From: Pseudopedobacter sp038243635
GTDB lineage: Bacteria; Bacteroidota; Bacteroidia; Sphingobacteriales; Sphingobacteriaceae
DNA length: 64,000 bases
Reading direction: 5' to 3'
Assembly: GCA_038243635.1 (NCBI GenBank)
Contig: JBBSQW010000001.1
Coordinates: forward strand, 186,001 to 250,000
Made by a program: the position numbers and the translations under genes. This document shows positions 9,035 through 18,075 of this stretch, one piece after another. The number at the start of each line of letters is the position of its first letter. Position 1 is the first letter of the stretch. The notes under the pieces were generated by a model. It ran no database searches. It was not told where the DNA came from and worked only from the letters and a program-made list of their open reading frames with translations.

Positions 9035-9674
9035 CTAACCCGCAATGCGATGTGTGAGGAACTTCAGTTTTTCACCATCAAATTTAAACGTCCACATCTG
9101 TGCAAATTCATCACAAATTTCCTCTTCATCAGGATGTGCTTTTCGGTAGTCATCGCTTGAGTTTGTACCATATTGAAAATAGACTAAGTCATTTTTAATG
9201 GCAATAAGATATATATAAAAACATCCATCGTTTGGAGGTCTTTTTTCTCTTTTGATTTGATCTTGGTTTCTTAATAAGCCCAAATTCACATCAGCAAATA
9301 AGGTATTAAATTCTAGCATATCTGTCATTTCATAAATCCGATTGAAACTTCCCGAAAACATTTCTTTAGTGATTTCGCCACCGTTACTTCTTCTTTTCTC
9401 ATCAAATAAACTGTCCACCTCAAAAAAGTTAACAGCAGTATCTGCCAATGGAGTCGAAAAAACTCAAGATCTCGGTTTTGTTTTTTGTAGTCATTGCACT
9501 CTTAAATCCTTTAATTTCAGAAATTATTTCCCGATTATTATCAATTTGAGGTTCAATAACTGCGGGTAAAACTGTTATACTATCTTTCAAATCTGATACT
9601 TTCACTTTTTCCTTTATCGTTTGTGTGCATGACCCCAAACCTAAAATTACAATCATAAATAATAAATTTTTCAT
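9035..9674 (-). pseudogene. Lipoprotein gene split by a frameshift at an A6 run
   Basis: Two overlapping minus-strand frames make one protein. The first (from ATG 9674) encodes a lipoprotein signal ending L-G-S-C and about 65 further residues, then runs into a stop after ...D-S-I-G-R-Y-C-C. The second, open from about 9460 down to 9035, has no ATG and enters only at a TTG. Dropping one T from the minus-strand T6 run (9457-9462 on plus) joins them without a stop. The joined protein resembles the 25633-26325 lipoprotein: both have a K-x-F-x-x-A/M-I/T...L-x-x-F-F helix near the start and end in a strand finishing A-G. It could be a true null allele, phase variation at a homopolymer, or a sequencing error. 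The upstream ATG overlaps the preceding gene by 4 bases. Confidence 0.7.
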
Positions 9675-10171
9675 TGTCTTTTTTTATCAATTAAATTCGC
9701 CAACTCATCTACTTCTTTACAACTATCTAATAAAATGGGCAAGTAAATTACCTCATTTAGTTTTGTATCGATACGGATAAGATTACATCCAAGGTTAACT
9801 TTTTTTAAACTGACTTTTTCGATTGTAGCATAAGAAAGAAAGTAGAATTTTGTGTTGATATAAAACCCTAAAACAATGCCAGTGAGATTTCGGCCAATAA
9901 CATGTTTACGAACATCGCGATAGCTTATTCCATCTTTATTAAATTGAAGTTGTACGCGAGTGACTAAAAGACATTTTACAGCAAAATAAAGTGCATAGCT
10001 ACTTCCTAAAATTGCTCCGATTGCAATAATCAAAGCTGGAATTTTAAACTGATCGTAATTTACTATCGTATAAATTCCAATTAACATTCCAAAAGCACCA
10101 AAAACAACCATCACGGAACTTACCGTTATCAATCTACTATTTGAAATTAGTACAGCATCCTCATTATACAT
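9671..10171 (-). CDS. Two-span membrane protein with PH-like C-terminal domain
   Basis: A protein of about 166 residues when started at the ATG at 10171; an in-frame GTG at 10192 would add seven residues. It has two membrane segments (roughly residues 15-36 and 44-66) followed by a beta-rich cytoplasmic domain with L-Q-F-N-K-D-G-I-S-Y and a final amphipathic helix, D-S-C-K-E-V-D-E-L-A-N-L-I. This is the layout of small bacterial PH-domain membrane proteins. It overlaps the downstream split lipoprotein gene by 4 bases (ATGA), indicating translational coupling, so the two probably act together at the envelope. The function is unknown. Confidence 0.6.
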   Translation of the reverse strand: MYNEDAVLISNSRLITVSSVMVVFGAFGMLIGIYTIVNYDQFKIPALIIAIGAILGSSYALYFAVKCLLVTRVQLQFNKDGISYRDVRKHVIGRNLTGIVLGFYINTKFYFLSYATIEKVSLKKVNLGCNLIRIDTKLNEVIYLPILLDSCKEVDELANLIDKKRQ

Positions 10172-10351
10172 TGTTGTTTTTCTTTTTTCCACAGCGTAAA
10201 CTTATATTTTTGTTATTTAAAACTGCTCCATTCAACCCAAATGTTAATTTTCAAAAACATCAGGATTGTTTTTTTATTTTCATAAAGTGATGATACAATT
10301 CAAAGATTTATAATGGATTATACGATTTTTTTTTGCAAAATTTGATTTGAA

Positions 10352-11044
10352 TTAATACTGACACTCATAAGGTTCGAAGAATTTAAGGTTTGGCAATGGC
10401 CGGATAAACTCCTTGCTTTTTTTAATGCTTTTTACCTTATCTCCGCCAATTGGTGTTCGTTTAATTATTTTATTTCCAGTGGATAAATTGAAATCGATTT
10501 CCTCAACATCTGGGGGAGAAACTCCCGCCGAACGGTAACCTATCAATTCGAATTTATTATTTTGAAAACGGAATTGATGAGTAAAGCTACCTCTTGTTAG
10601 TTCATGACTGATTATCAAAGTACCGCTCTTGATTTCTATGCCCGTGAAAAGCGTCACCGCAAAACCAATATTCCCCTCTGATTTCATAGCCACAATTGCA
10701 CTGTCTGATGACAGGACTAGTTTTCTTTTTTTATCAGCTTGCGTTAAATAAATCTGTAGTCGATAAGGTCGGTTTTGGCTAACTGTGTCTTGCTTTACAG
10801 TTACTAAATCCTCAACACCATCTTTGTTTAGATCACCACGAACACTTGAAATTACTACATCAAAATTACCATCGCGTATCTGGAGAAGGTGCTTTTCAAC
10901 TGTTGGATTTTCTTTTAATTCAATTGCATTAAAGAGTTGCTTCTCGTAAGCGTTGCCGACAATATTCAGTGGTATTATCCGGTTGTTTTTCCAGGAAAAC
11001 AACAGCAAAGCCACTAAAGGTAAAAGGAAATGTATTTTCATCAT
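10352..11044 (-). CDS. Secreted protein with D-x-N-x-D-G loop
   Basis: A 230-residue protein with an N-terminal hydrophobic signal (about residues 3-17). A calcium-loop-like motif, G-D-L-N-K-D-G-V-E-D-L-V, starts at about residue 70. It is followed by a Y-R-L-Q-I-Y-L strand, an F-R-F-Q-N-N-K-F-E-L-I-G-Y hairpin and I-D-F-N-L-S-T-G. The same order of elements occurs in the 32582 and 37514 products and in the first half of the 11110 product, so these form one divergent family. Start at the first of two adjacent ATGs (11044 or 11041). The function is unknown; members of such families are typically periplasmic. Confidence 0.65.
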   Translation of the reverse strand: MMKIHFLLPLVALLLFSWKNNRIIPLNIVGNAYEKQLFNAIELKENPTVEKHLLQIRDGNFDVVISSVRGDLNKDGVEDLVTVKQDTVSQNRPYRLQIYLTQADKKRKLVLSSDSAIVAMKSEGNIGFAVTLFTGIEIKSGTLIISHELTRGSFTHQFRFQNNKFELIGYRSAGVSPPDVEEIDFNLSTGNKIIKRTPIGGDKVKSIKKSKEFIRPLPNLKFFEPYECQY

Positions 11045-11109
11045 ATTGTAGACTGTATGGAATTGATTTTAACAAATAACAGCAAATCAAAATCCCGTTA
11101 GCATTTATA

Positions 11110-12231
11110 TCAGTTTTCTTTTTTTAGTTTGATCCAAGTATTATAAGTTCCTTCTCCGCCAGTGCCCTTTACAAAATAGTTTTTCCCTTCTTTTTTGATG
11201 GTAAAAGTTGGTTCTGAAGATTTACAATTAGCTTCTTTTCCGTTATAAAAAAGTTGGAGAATATTATCTTTCTCTACCAATTTATAATCGCCATTACACC
11301 GAATTGGTTCGTGATAGGTGTTGGTAGTTAAAGTCGCTTTGCCTGCATTAATAATAAAATCATAGCTAATACTTGCCATACCAGTTGTGGTTTGTTCAGT
11401 CTCCACATACACTTTGTATCTACCGTCGAAACCCGATTGTACAATTTCTTCATCTCTTCTAAAATCCAATCCTTCATCCGTTTCAAAAAAATAAGGTTTA
11501 TGTTTTTTAATTTTTTCATATGTAATGGTACTCGGCATTTCATCTAACATGGTGTTTACATCTTCATAACGTACACTATTTTTCAGGTAATCTACATCTA
11601 CGTAGCTTTGTCCGCCAGCTCCAGCGTTGTATAAACTAAGAGAAATAAGAACCAATTTGTTGTCGATGAATTTATAAGTTTTAAACCGATTGCCGGTCGG
11701 AGCACCATATCCAGTTAAACTAATTTTTAGTTTAGCACTATCTATTTCTACACTTTCAGCTAAATATTCTTGAAAATCTTCCCGATAAGCTGGAGGAACT
11801 GTCTCCAACGAAACACCGTACAATTGATAACCGCCAGTTTGCTGTTTTAAAAGCACTAATGTTGGACGTACATCGGTACTGTCGTTCTTGTTTTGAAACG
11901 TAACCACCACATCTTTTAAATTATCATCATTCAGCAAGCCTTCATCTTCCATCACTATTTTATAGGGTTCGATGACAAAATCTTTTACCGAATTACCCGT
12001 TTGTGGAAACTGCTTTTGCTCATAAATGGCTTGGGAATCTTCAGCTTGTAATTCTTCTTCGTTGAAACTGTCGTCAACAGTATCAATCTCTGTAGCTACA
12101 GCTGGGGTGTCCATAACATGACTTTGAGGTTTCATACCCGCACCAAACCAACTCAGTTTGTAAATTAAAAGACTGGCTAAAATCAATATAAAAGCTAGGA
12201 CTGAAAGTATTATTTTGGTTTGTTTTTTCAT
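11110..12231 (-). CDS. Membrane-anchored two-domain protein
   Basis: A 373-residue protein with a single N-terminal anchor (about residues 7-27) and an acidic linker (about 40-75). The first domain (about 80-220) has N-D-D-N-L-K-D-V-V-V-T-F, then repeated strands like those of the 10352 product. The second domain (about 270-373) is beta-rich, with two cysteines (in I-R-C-N-G-D-Y and E-A-N-C-K), and resembles small lipocalin-like domains of Bacteroidota envelope proteins. I cannot name it securely. The ATG is at 12231, 28 bases after the stop of the upstream triplet, so it is likely in the same operon. Periplasmic or outer-leaflet exposure is inferred from the anchor. Confidence 0.6.
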   Translation of the reverse strand: MKKQTKIILSVLAFILILASLLIYKLSWFGAGMKPQSHVMDTPAVATEIDTVDDSFNEEELQAEDSQAIYEQKQFPQTGNSVKDFVIEPYKIVMEDEGLLNDDNLKDVVVTFQNKNDSTDVRPTLVLLKQQTGGYQLYGVSLETVPPAYREDFQEYLAESVEIDSAKLKISLTGYGAPTGNRFKTYKFIDNKLVLISLSLYNAGAGGQSYVDVDYLKNSVRYEDVNTMLDEMPSTITYEKIKKHKPYFFETDEGLDFRRDEEIVQSGFDGRYKVYVETEQTTTGMASISYDFIINAGKATLTTNTYHEPIRCNGDYKLVEKDNILQLFYNGKEANCKSSEPTFTIKKEGKNYFVKGTGGEGTYNTWIKLKKEN

Positions 12232-12259
12232 TGTTTAAATTTTGTAAGTCGCTATTTGC

Positions 12260-13276
12260 CTACTTTACTAGTTTCGGCCTTATTAAATAATACCTTGAGT
12301 TCTCAATATCATTTAATAATAAGTACTCGCCATTTTTTGGTTTATAAACTTGATAGGTAAATCGATCTCTTAGAGATTCATCGGAAGATGCTATTTCTAC
12401 AGGTTGTTGAAAATGAAGCTTTTTATTCGGCATGGTTATTTCAAAGTAACTTGTTCCATCCCATCTATCTCCCCTAGGACCACCGCCCCAACCATAATCT
12501 ATATGCCAAAATGAACTGCCAATCCATTCTTCCTTTTTTATAAAAACCCTTTTTATTAAACCGGTTTTTTTGTCAATTTCATCAGTTGAGGGTTCGTATT
12601 TTACGGGTAAATTGTTGGCTGAATAAGTTGCCGAACCGTTCCAATCTTTATCAGTATAAAAATAATTCCACACCTTGTTTTTGTAAATAATCAGTTTGTA
12701 TTTTGCTTCTTCTTTATCGCTATCCGAACTAATTCGTTCAGCATTCATAAATTCACTTTCCGTAGTAATCTTCCCAGCCTCCTTGGCAGTAAACACCTTA
12801 TTTTCTTTCAAGTTTTTGAAATATTTAATCGTGTTGTCGCTGTTTATTAACCAAGTATTGTAAGTGTTTTGCTCTGTATCCACAATGTAACCGTGGTAAG
12901 TTTTATAAGAATGCTTTTCTTTACGGTCACTGTACTGATATTCAAGGCTGTCTGTTATTTGTCCCTGCAGATTGACTTTGTACCAGACATTTTTTTCGAC
13001 TCTGCTACGATCTTCCGTCTCTTTACTGTAATTACCAATAATTACAATTGTACTGTCGTTAATCTGAAGAACAGGCTCACTATAATCACTTTCAATTTCT
13101 AACACTTCGTAATAATCATCTTTGATACTATCGATTGTATGGTAATTTTCATATACTTTGGGAAGCCTATCAAAACTTAGTTTTAATTGTTGGTAATACA
13201 TTGATACATCTGGAAGAAGTATAATTGCAAGTATGCCAACAATTACCCAAAGAAATATTTTCACGACTTTTTTCAT
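12260..13276 (-). CDS. Tandem-triplet membrane-anchored protein, copy 3
   Basis: A 338-residue protein with one N-terminal membrane segment (about residues 6-22, motif I-I-L-L-P-D) and a large beta-rich external domain. It aligns along its whole length with the two genes upstream (13273, 14219). Shared elements include Y-E-V-L, L-x-L-N-D-S-T-I-V/A-I, W-Y-K-V-N-L-x-G-Q-I, Y-N-T-W, G-T-S-Y-F-E-I/L and, near the C-terminus, P-K-N-G-E-Y-L-L-L-N-D. It is the last and one of the longer copies. Its ATG overlaps the stop of 13273-14148 by 4 bases (ATGA). The function is unknown; the array suggests recent local duplication. Confidence 0.7.
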   Translation of the reverse strand: MKKVVKIFLWVIVGILAIILLPDVSMYYQQLKLSFDRLPKVYENYHTIDSIKDDYYEVLEIESDYSEPVLQINDSTIVIIGNYSKETEDRSRVEKNVWYKVNLQGQITDSLEYQYSDRKEKHSYKTYHGYIVDTEQNTYNTWLINSDNTIKYFKNLKENKVFTAKEAGKITTESEFMNAERISSDSDKEEAKYKLIIYKNKVWNYFYTDKDWNGSATYSANNLPVKYEPSTDEIDKKTGLIKRVFIKKEEWIGSSFWHIDYGWGGGPRGDRWDGTSYFEITMPNKKLHFQQPVEIASSDESLRDRFTYQVYKPKNGEYLLLNDIENSRYYLIRPKLVK

Positions 13277-14148
13277 TTACTATTAACTTTAGGCCTGATG
13301 ATATAATACCTCGTGTTTTGGATATCATTGAGCAAAAGATAGCTTCCGTTTTTGGGTTTGTAAATATTGTAGGAAAACCGATCTCTTACACCTTCGTCAG
13401 GATATTCAATTTCTACTGGTAGCGTAAAATGAAGTACTTTTTTAGGCATTTCGAGATCGAAAAAACTGGTGCCATACCAACCGATTCTTCCCGAACCATT
13501 GCCTGAGCCAAAACTAAATGAACGCGAATCCCAAAAAGTATGTCCAACCCATTCGTCTTTTTTTACAAACTTTCTTTTGATTAAGCTGGTGCCTCTATCT
13601 ACGTCATAAGCTGAAGGCTCATATTCAATCTCCCGATCTTCTACTTGAAAAAGCAAAAAATCGAGGGAGTTACTATCAATGTCAAAGTTTTTAAGCTTTC
13701 TATTTGTAGTATCGTTGTTTAAGATCCAAGTATTATAGGTGCTATCGCCCGAATCAATAATATGATTTTTAAAAGTATTGTAGATGTGATTTTTTTTCCG
13801 ATCGTTGTAAGCATATCTTAAACTATCTGTGATCTGTCCTTTTAGATTAATCTTGTACCAAATATTTATCTCGTTTCTGCTTCCATCATCGGTCTCATCG
13901 CTGTAACCAATACTAATCATAATGGTGCTGTCATTTAGCGGTATTAAAGGATTATAAAAACCACCCTCAATTCTTAAAACCTCGTAGGTATCATCTTTTA
14001 TACTAGCGAGCGTTGTGTAACTTTTATAAACTTCTGGTAGCTTATCAGCTTTTAATTTATATCGCTGGTAATAAAGATTAGCATCTGGCAAAAAAATTAC
14101 CGCAATGATGCCAATTACCCAAAGTAATATTTTAATTCTTTTTTTCAT
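13273..14148 (-). CDS. Tandem-triplet membrane-anchored protein, copy 2 (short)
   Basis: A 291-residue protein when started at ATG 14148; the frame also contains an ATG five codons upstream. The chosen start gives M-K-K-R-I-K like its paralogues. One membrane segment (about residues 6-20) precedes the same external domain as the genes on either side. It is shorter because the middle segment between the Y-N-T-W unit and the E-Y-E-P-S unit is missing about 45 residues compared with the 12260 and 14219 products. That looks like an internal deletion rather than a truncation. It overlaps the downstream copy by ATGA. Confidence 0.7.
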   Translation of the reverse strand: MKKRIKILLWVIGIIAVIFLPDANLYYQRYKLKADKLPEVYKSYTTLASIKDDTYEVLRIEGGFYNPLIPLNDSTIMISIGYSDETDDGSRNEINIWYKINLKGQITDSLRYAYNDRKKNHIYNTFKNHIIDSGDSTYNTWILNNDTTNRKLKNFDIDSNSLDFLLFQVEDREIEYEPSAYDVDRGTSLIKRKFVKKDEWVGHTFWDSRSFSFGSGNGSGRIGWYGTSFFDLEMPKKVLHFTLPVEIEYPDEGVRDRFSYNIYKPKNGSYLLLNDIQNTRYYIIRPKVNSK

Positions 14149-14218
14149 CTTCTGTCTGCCCATATTAAAATGCTACGAATAATTTAAAAACCGCTCACGT
14201 AAAGGATTAATTTCACAC

Positions 14219-15238
14219 TTATTTCCTATTGGTGATCTTGGGCCTGATTAGATAAATCGCAAAGTATTGCCCCTCATTTAATAACGCGTAATCGCCATCG
14301 GCCGGACTATACACACTATAGTCATGATCAGCCCGCACATACTGATCGGGATAGTCTATGGTAACAGGTTGTGTATAATGGAGCGTTTTTTTCGGCAACT
14401 GCAAATCGAAATAGGCTGTTCCCTCCCACCGTTTCCGACCAGCACCACCTCCAGTCCACTTTGTTAAGCGCTCACTTAAATTCCAAAAAGAGGTATCTAT
14501 CCATTTTTCTTTGTGTAAGTAAACACGTTTAATGATGGCGGATCTTTTGTCCTCACCTTCGTCTGAAGCTTCATATTTTACTTGTAATTTACTGCCCGGA
14601 TCATTGACTGTGGTCCAACTATTTTCCATATGGATGATGTGAAAGCTTTTATTTCGATAAAAAATCAACTTGTTAATATCATCTCCCTCACTTTTTTCAG
14701 ATTGTATAGTTGTTGAGAATACGTAATTACCCACTAACATCACTTTCTCTACTTCTGCAGAACTGTAAATTTTGGTTGGATGCAGATTTTCAATTGGCTT
14801 ACTCGTGGCGTCACTATCTATCAGCCAAGTGTTGTAGGTATTGGCTTCGATATCTACTATGTAATTGTTAAAAGTTTTATAAAAGTGTTTCGATTCACCT
14901 TGCGTGTAACCCAGTACTAAACTATCCCTAATTACGCCTTTCAAATTTACTTTATACCAAGTCCGGCGTACTGAATCGCCATTGTTATTTTCGTTTTCTA
15001 AATCAGCGACGATGGCAATTGTGCTGTCGTTTAATTGCAACACTGGCTCACGACTCAAAAAATCTAGAACTTCGTAAGTATCGTCTTTCAAGTTAGCTAA
15101 TGCCGAATAACTTTTATAAGCGTTAGGTAGCTGATCAAGTTTCAAAGTAATATTTTGGTAATGCATGTTAAAATCTGGAAGGATAATAATTCCAAAAATG
15201 CCAATTACCGAAAGCAATACTTTAGTTCGTTTTTTCAT
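14219..15238 (-). CDS. Tandem-triplet membrane-anchored protein, copy 1
   Basis: A 339-residue protein, the first of three tandem paralogues. It has an N-terminal anchor (about residues 6-20, ending I-I-L-P-D-F) and the shared external domain with L-Q-L-N-D-S-T-I-A-I, T-W-Y-K-V-N-L-K-G, Y-N-T-W-L-I-D and, near the end, G-T-A-Y-F-D-L-Q-L-P. The ATG at 15238 lies 3 bases after the stop of the MORN-repeat gene 15242-16279, so these are probably one transcript. A distant relative may be the lipoprotein at 18915, which ends with comparable G-T-A-F-Y-E-L and Y-V-V-R-R-K-L elements. The function is unknown. Confidence 0.7.
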   Translation of the reverse strand: MKKRTKVLLSVIGIFGIIILPDFNMHYQNITLKLDQLPNAYKSYSALANLKDDTYEVLDFLSREPVLQLNDSTIAIVADLENENNNGDSVRRTWYKVNLKGVIRDSLVLGYTQGESKHFYKTFNNYIVDIEANTYNTWLIDSDATSKPIENLHPTKIYSSAEVEKVMLVGNYVFSTTIQSEKSEGDDINKLIFYRNKSFHIIHMENSWTTVNDPGSKLQVKYEASDEGEDKRSAIIKRVYLHKEKWIDTSFWNLSERLTKWTGGGAGRKRWEGTAYFDLQLPKKTLHYTQPVTIDYPDQYVRADHDYSVYSPADGDYALLNEGQYFAIYLIRPKITNRK

Positions 15239-15241
15239 AAA

Positions 15242-16279
15242 TTATCTATCAATATCATAGTGATACCAACCTCCTAGCTCGTCGCCATCTCCACGATTGC
15301 TATATTCTACCCGTGTAATGTATTTCGAACCTGGATGTTGCTTATAGAAAGTAGTTTTATCATAATTGTCTCTATCCGGAGTTGTAATCGTCAAGCGAAT
15401 TCTTTCTGGTTTAGTATAATGATACACACGATACCTAAGCAAACTCCTAATTTGTTCATCGGTCTTATACCTATCGCCATAAGGCTTTTCGAAAAAATAA
15501 GTCATATTCAACTTCTCATCCTCATATACATCAGCTCTAACAACTTTTCTATCGTAAGCATCGTTCACAACAGCTTCATAATTCATCATTATCTTTAATT
15601 TCAGCGTATCATTCATATAGGCTTTTAGTAGAACTGGCTTTTTGTTGCTGTTATAGAAAACAGTGTCAAGCACTTTTACATCCGTAGAACGATGGTAGTT
15701 AATACAAAAACTAGTATCTATACCATTGAAACATTTTTTCTCGAGCTTGTTGCCGTATGTATAGTGGTATGAGGTGTCTATCGGCTTATCTTTCTGGTAG
15801 GTCTCTTTTGATTTAAGCTCACCACCATACCAAAATTTGGTTGTTAAACCATCTTGATGATTGAGCTTATAATTTACAGTTTCAGTAAGTTTGGCTCCAC
15901 TGTAAACTTTTTCCAAGCCTTCTCTCAACCCATTTTGATAGTAGGTTAGTTTCCATAAATCGCCAGCTCGATTAAAATACTTCCACTCTCCTTCTCTTAA
16001 ATCATTGTGATAAAGGCCAACTTCAGATAGTTTCTTATTTCTATAAATCTCTGTTTTACCGTTTTTTAAACCATTGATAAAAGTGCTTTTTTCCTTTTGA
16101 TAAGGATTAATTTTAAGTTCATAATTTCCTTGCAGTGGCTCACCTGTTTTTTTAAGAAAAGCTTTTTCGGCAGGATATAAATATTCCGTGTCTTCCAAAT
16201 CGATCTTAATATATTTTTCTTGAGCTGAAAGCAAAACGGGTATGTAAAACAGTAGGATAAAAACTAGAATATTTTTCAT
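15242..16279 (-). CDS. Secreted MORN-variant (YwqK-type) repeat protein
   Basis: A 345-residue protein with a Sec signal peptide (about residues 1-18, L-L-S-A before Gln). Residues about 60-170 hold at least four MORN-variant repeats, with the unit N-G-x-x-x-G-x-x-x-x-Y: G-L-K-N-G-K-T-E-I-Y, D-L-R-E-G-E-W-K-Y-F, G-L-R-E-G-L-E-K-V-Y and D-G-L-T-T-K-F-W-Y. MORN-variant proteins are often annotated as YwqK-type antitoxins, YwqK being the immunity partner of the Bacillus toxin YwqJ, although most are untested. The C-terminal half is unassigned. It lies immediately upstream of the tandem triplet, with a 3-base gap, and is probably the first gene of that operon. Confidence 0.75.
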   Translation of the reverse strand: MKNILVFILLFYIPVLLSAQEKYIKIDLEDTEYLYPAEKAFLKKTGEPLQGNYELKINPYQKEKSTFINGLKNGKTEIYRNKKLSEVGLYHNDLREGEWKYFNRAGDLWKLTYYQNGLREGLEKVYSGAKLTETVNYKLNHQDGLTTKFWYGGELKSKETYQKDKPIDTSYHYTYGNKLEKKCFNGIDTSFCINYHRSTDVKVLDTVFYNSNKKPVLLKAYMNDTLKLKIMMNYEAVVNDAYDRKVVRADVYEDEKLNMTYFFEKPYGDRYKTDEQIRSLLRYRVYHYTKPERIRLTITTPDRDNYDKTTFYKQHPGSKYITRVEYSNRGDGDELGGWYHYDIDR

Positions 16280-16367
16280 GACAAATTATTTGCGTTAGAT
16301 GCTTTTTTTGAAGTTTTTCAACGTGTTAAAGTCAAGCTATATTTTTAATTGACATTTATTTAAAATG

Positions 16368-17333
16368 TTATTTTCGAATGATCTCGAAGTTAGAAGACCC
16401 CTTTGGCTTGTGTAACATCATGCCCCAACTTGTTCTCCTGCCCTTTGGTGTTTTACTTATTAAGACATTCCAATTTTTATATTTTCCTGAAGGGATGATG
16501 AGCGATACCAATTTGCCATCTCCATAAACTACTAACTTAGCGCTATCTAAATTTTGCATATTTCCTGTACATAGTTTTATCATTTTTTCTCTGTTGCGTT
16601 GGTAATCTATTTTTGAATCTGCTAGTGAAGTATAGGTAGCAACATCTCGTTCCTCATCTTCTTTCTTACATAACTCTAAATACTCGTCAATTTTACCGTC
16701 ATTTAGCATCGTGTTTATTTTCGTGAAATAATCTAGAATATCTTTTTTTAAAATTGTTGTGTCCATTTTGCTCAAATCCTGGCTTTCGGTCCATCCTTTT
16801 AAATTGTAAGGCAAATCATCTACGTCAATTGTCCAATTCTGTTCCCAAGAGCTTACATTTCCTTTTGGTACTTCTATTTTCAATTCGCTTTTAGCATAAT
16901 CTATATTACTTGAGTATCCCAAAGGGGCATCTTTATCTCTAGCTATTTTAGTAAAGAATATATGCCATCTTGCATCTTCACTAAATATGATATCTTTTGG
17001 CGATAATAAATGATTTGACAAATTGCTATTTGGTAGAAAAATAACCTTCAACTTATGTTTTCCATTACCGAGTAAATATGGATTGAGTTGAATGGTGCTG
17101 CTGATAATCCCACCATAATGAAAGTCTACTAAAATGTCATCAACATAGATTTCATAAGGTGTTAATGCATTAACATGTACAATATAGCTGGGTTTCCCCT
17201 TCAAATTTTCAGCTTTTTTCTGCGGACTAATCTTCACTTTTTCGGAAACTGTTGTTGCTTGCCCGTTCGATTTTAAATCACAGCTGGTAAGCGCAAGAAG
17301 TAAAACAACTATAAAATATTTCCTATTAAACAT
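16368..17333 (-). CDS. Lipoprotein, unknown family
   Basis: A 321-residue lipoprotein when started at ATG 17333. Two further ATG/GTG-type starts lie upstream, but only this one places the L-T-S-C lipobox at a normal distance (Cys about residue 17). Residues about 45-150 form a beta-rich domain, and about 195-265 is helical with charged repeats. The last 60 residues contain a G-D-G-K-L-V-S-L-I-I-P-S-G-K strand. No family is recognised. It is separated from the upstream MORN gene by about 40 bases. The mature Cys is followed by Asp-Leu-Lys, with no clear surface-export signal. Confidence 0.6.
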   Translation of the reverse strand: MFNRKYFIVVLLLALTSCDLKSNGQATTVSEKVKISPQKKAENLKGKPSYIVHVNALTPYEIYVDDILVDFHYGGIISSTIQLNPYLLGNGKHKLKVIFLPNSNLSNHLLSPKDIIFSEDARWHIFFTKIARDKDAPLGYSSNIDYAKSELKIEVPKGNVSSWEQNWTIDVDDLPYNLKGWTESQDLSKMDTTILKKDILDYFTKINTMLNDGKIDEYLELCKKEDEERDVATYTSLADSKIDYQRNREKMIKLCTGNMQNLDSAKLVVYGDGKLVSLIIPSGKYKNWNVLISKTPKGRRTSWGMMLHKPKGSSNFEIIRK

Positions 17334-17375
17334 ATATCTTAACATCTCTTTTCTAGCTAAAATAACCATTGATTT

Positions 17376-17990
17376 TTAGTTGATGAACTTTCCGTTTTTA
17401 TATTGAAAGAAAGCCATTTGATTTCCATTATATAACTGCCACCAAAGTCCCTCTGGTTTTCCATTTTTATAAATCTCACACTTTATTGGACGATAGATTT
17501 GTGTTAACGTATTCCCTTCCCAAATTCTTCGTGGCTCCGCTGGATAATAATACCAAATGCCTTCTTTTTTACCATTTACAAAATAAGCTACCACATAATC
17601 GATATGATTTAAGCCGAAATAATAATCAGCACTTGCCATTCCACCGGAGTATCTTTTGCTATTGAGGTCATATATTTTGAAAAGACCATTTGCTGGTTCG
17701 CCTTGGTATTTCACGGTATCGATACAATCTTCTTTCACATACGCTCTTCCGCTGTAATAAATCTTCACTGCAGGTTTGCCAACTGTAATTTCCACTTGCT
17801 CAAACCCGTTTTTATCCAATTTCAACTCGTAATATTTTTCATACTGCATGCAGTTAAACATACCCTTCAATTCATCACTTCTTACCAAAATCGTGTCCGC
17901 TATTTTAGGACTTTCAATATCCTTAACCTCTTGTGCAAATAGATAAGTTGGAAAAAAGAAAAGAATTAAAATCAAATATTTTACTTTCAT
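17376..17990 (-). CDS. Secreted MORN-variant (YwqK-type) protein, second copy
   Basis: A 204-residue protein with a Sec signal peptide (about residues 1-19, Y-L-F-A before Gln). Two MORN-variant units are clear near the C-terminus: F-V-N-G-K-K-E-G-I-W-Y-Y-Y and Y-K-N-G-K-P-E-G-L-W-W. A third, weaker unit is N-G-L-F-K-I-Y. It is much shorter than the 15242 product and probably a distinct lineage. The gene lies directly upstream of the 16368 lipoprotein gene. MORN-variant proteins of this type are commonly annotated as YwqK-family antitoxins; that function is only suggested here. Confidence 0.7.
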   Translation of the reverse strand: MKVKYLILILFFFPTYLFAQEVKDIESPKIADTILVRSDELKGMFNCMQYEKYYELKLDKNGFEQVEITVGKPAVKIYYSGRAYVKEDCIDTVKYQGEPANGLFKIYDLNSKRYSGGMASADYYFGLNHIDYVVAYFVNGKKEGIWYYYPAEPRRIWEGNTLTQIYRPIKCEIYKNGKPEGLWWQLYNGNQMAFFQYKNGKFIN

Positions 17991-18075
17991 TTTTTAGAGG
18001 TTAAGTCGCTCATGTATTTTTAAAACTGATTAGCAAATGGATAAATTGTGTCTTGTACTTCGGCATTGTCATGGC

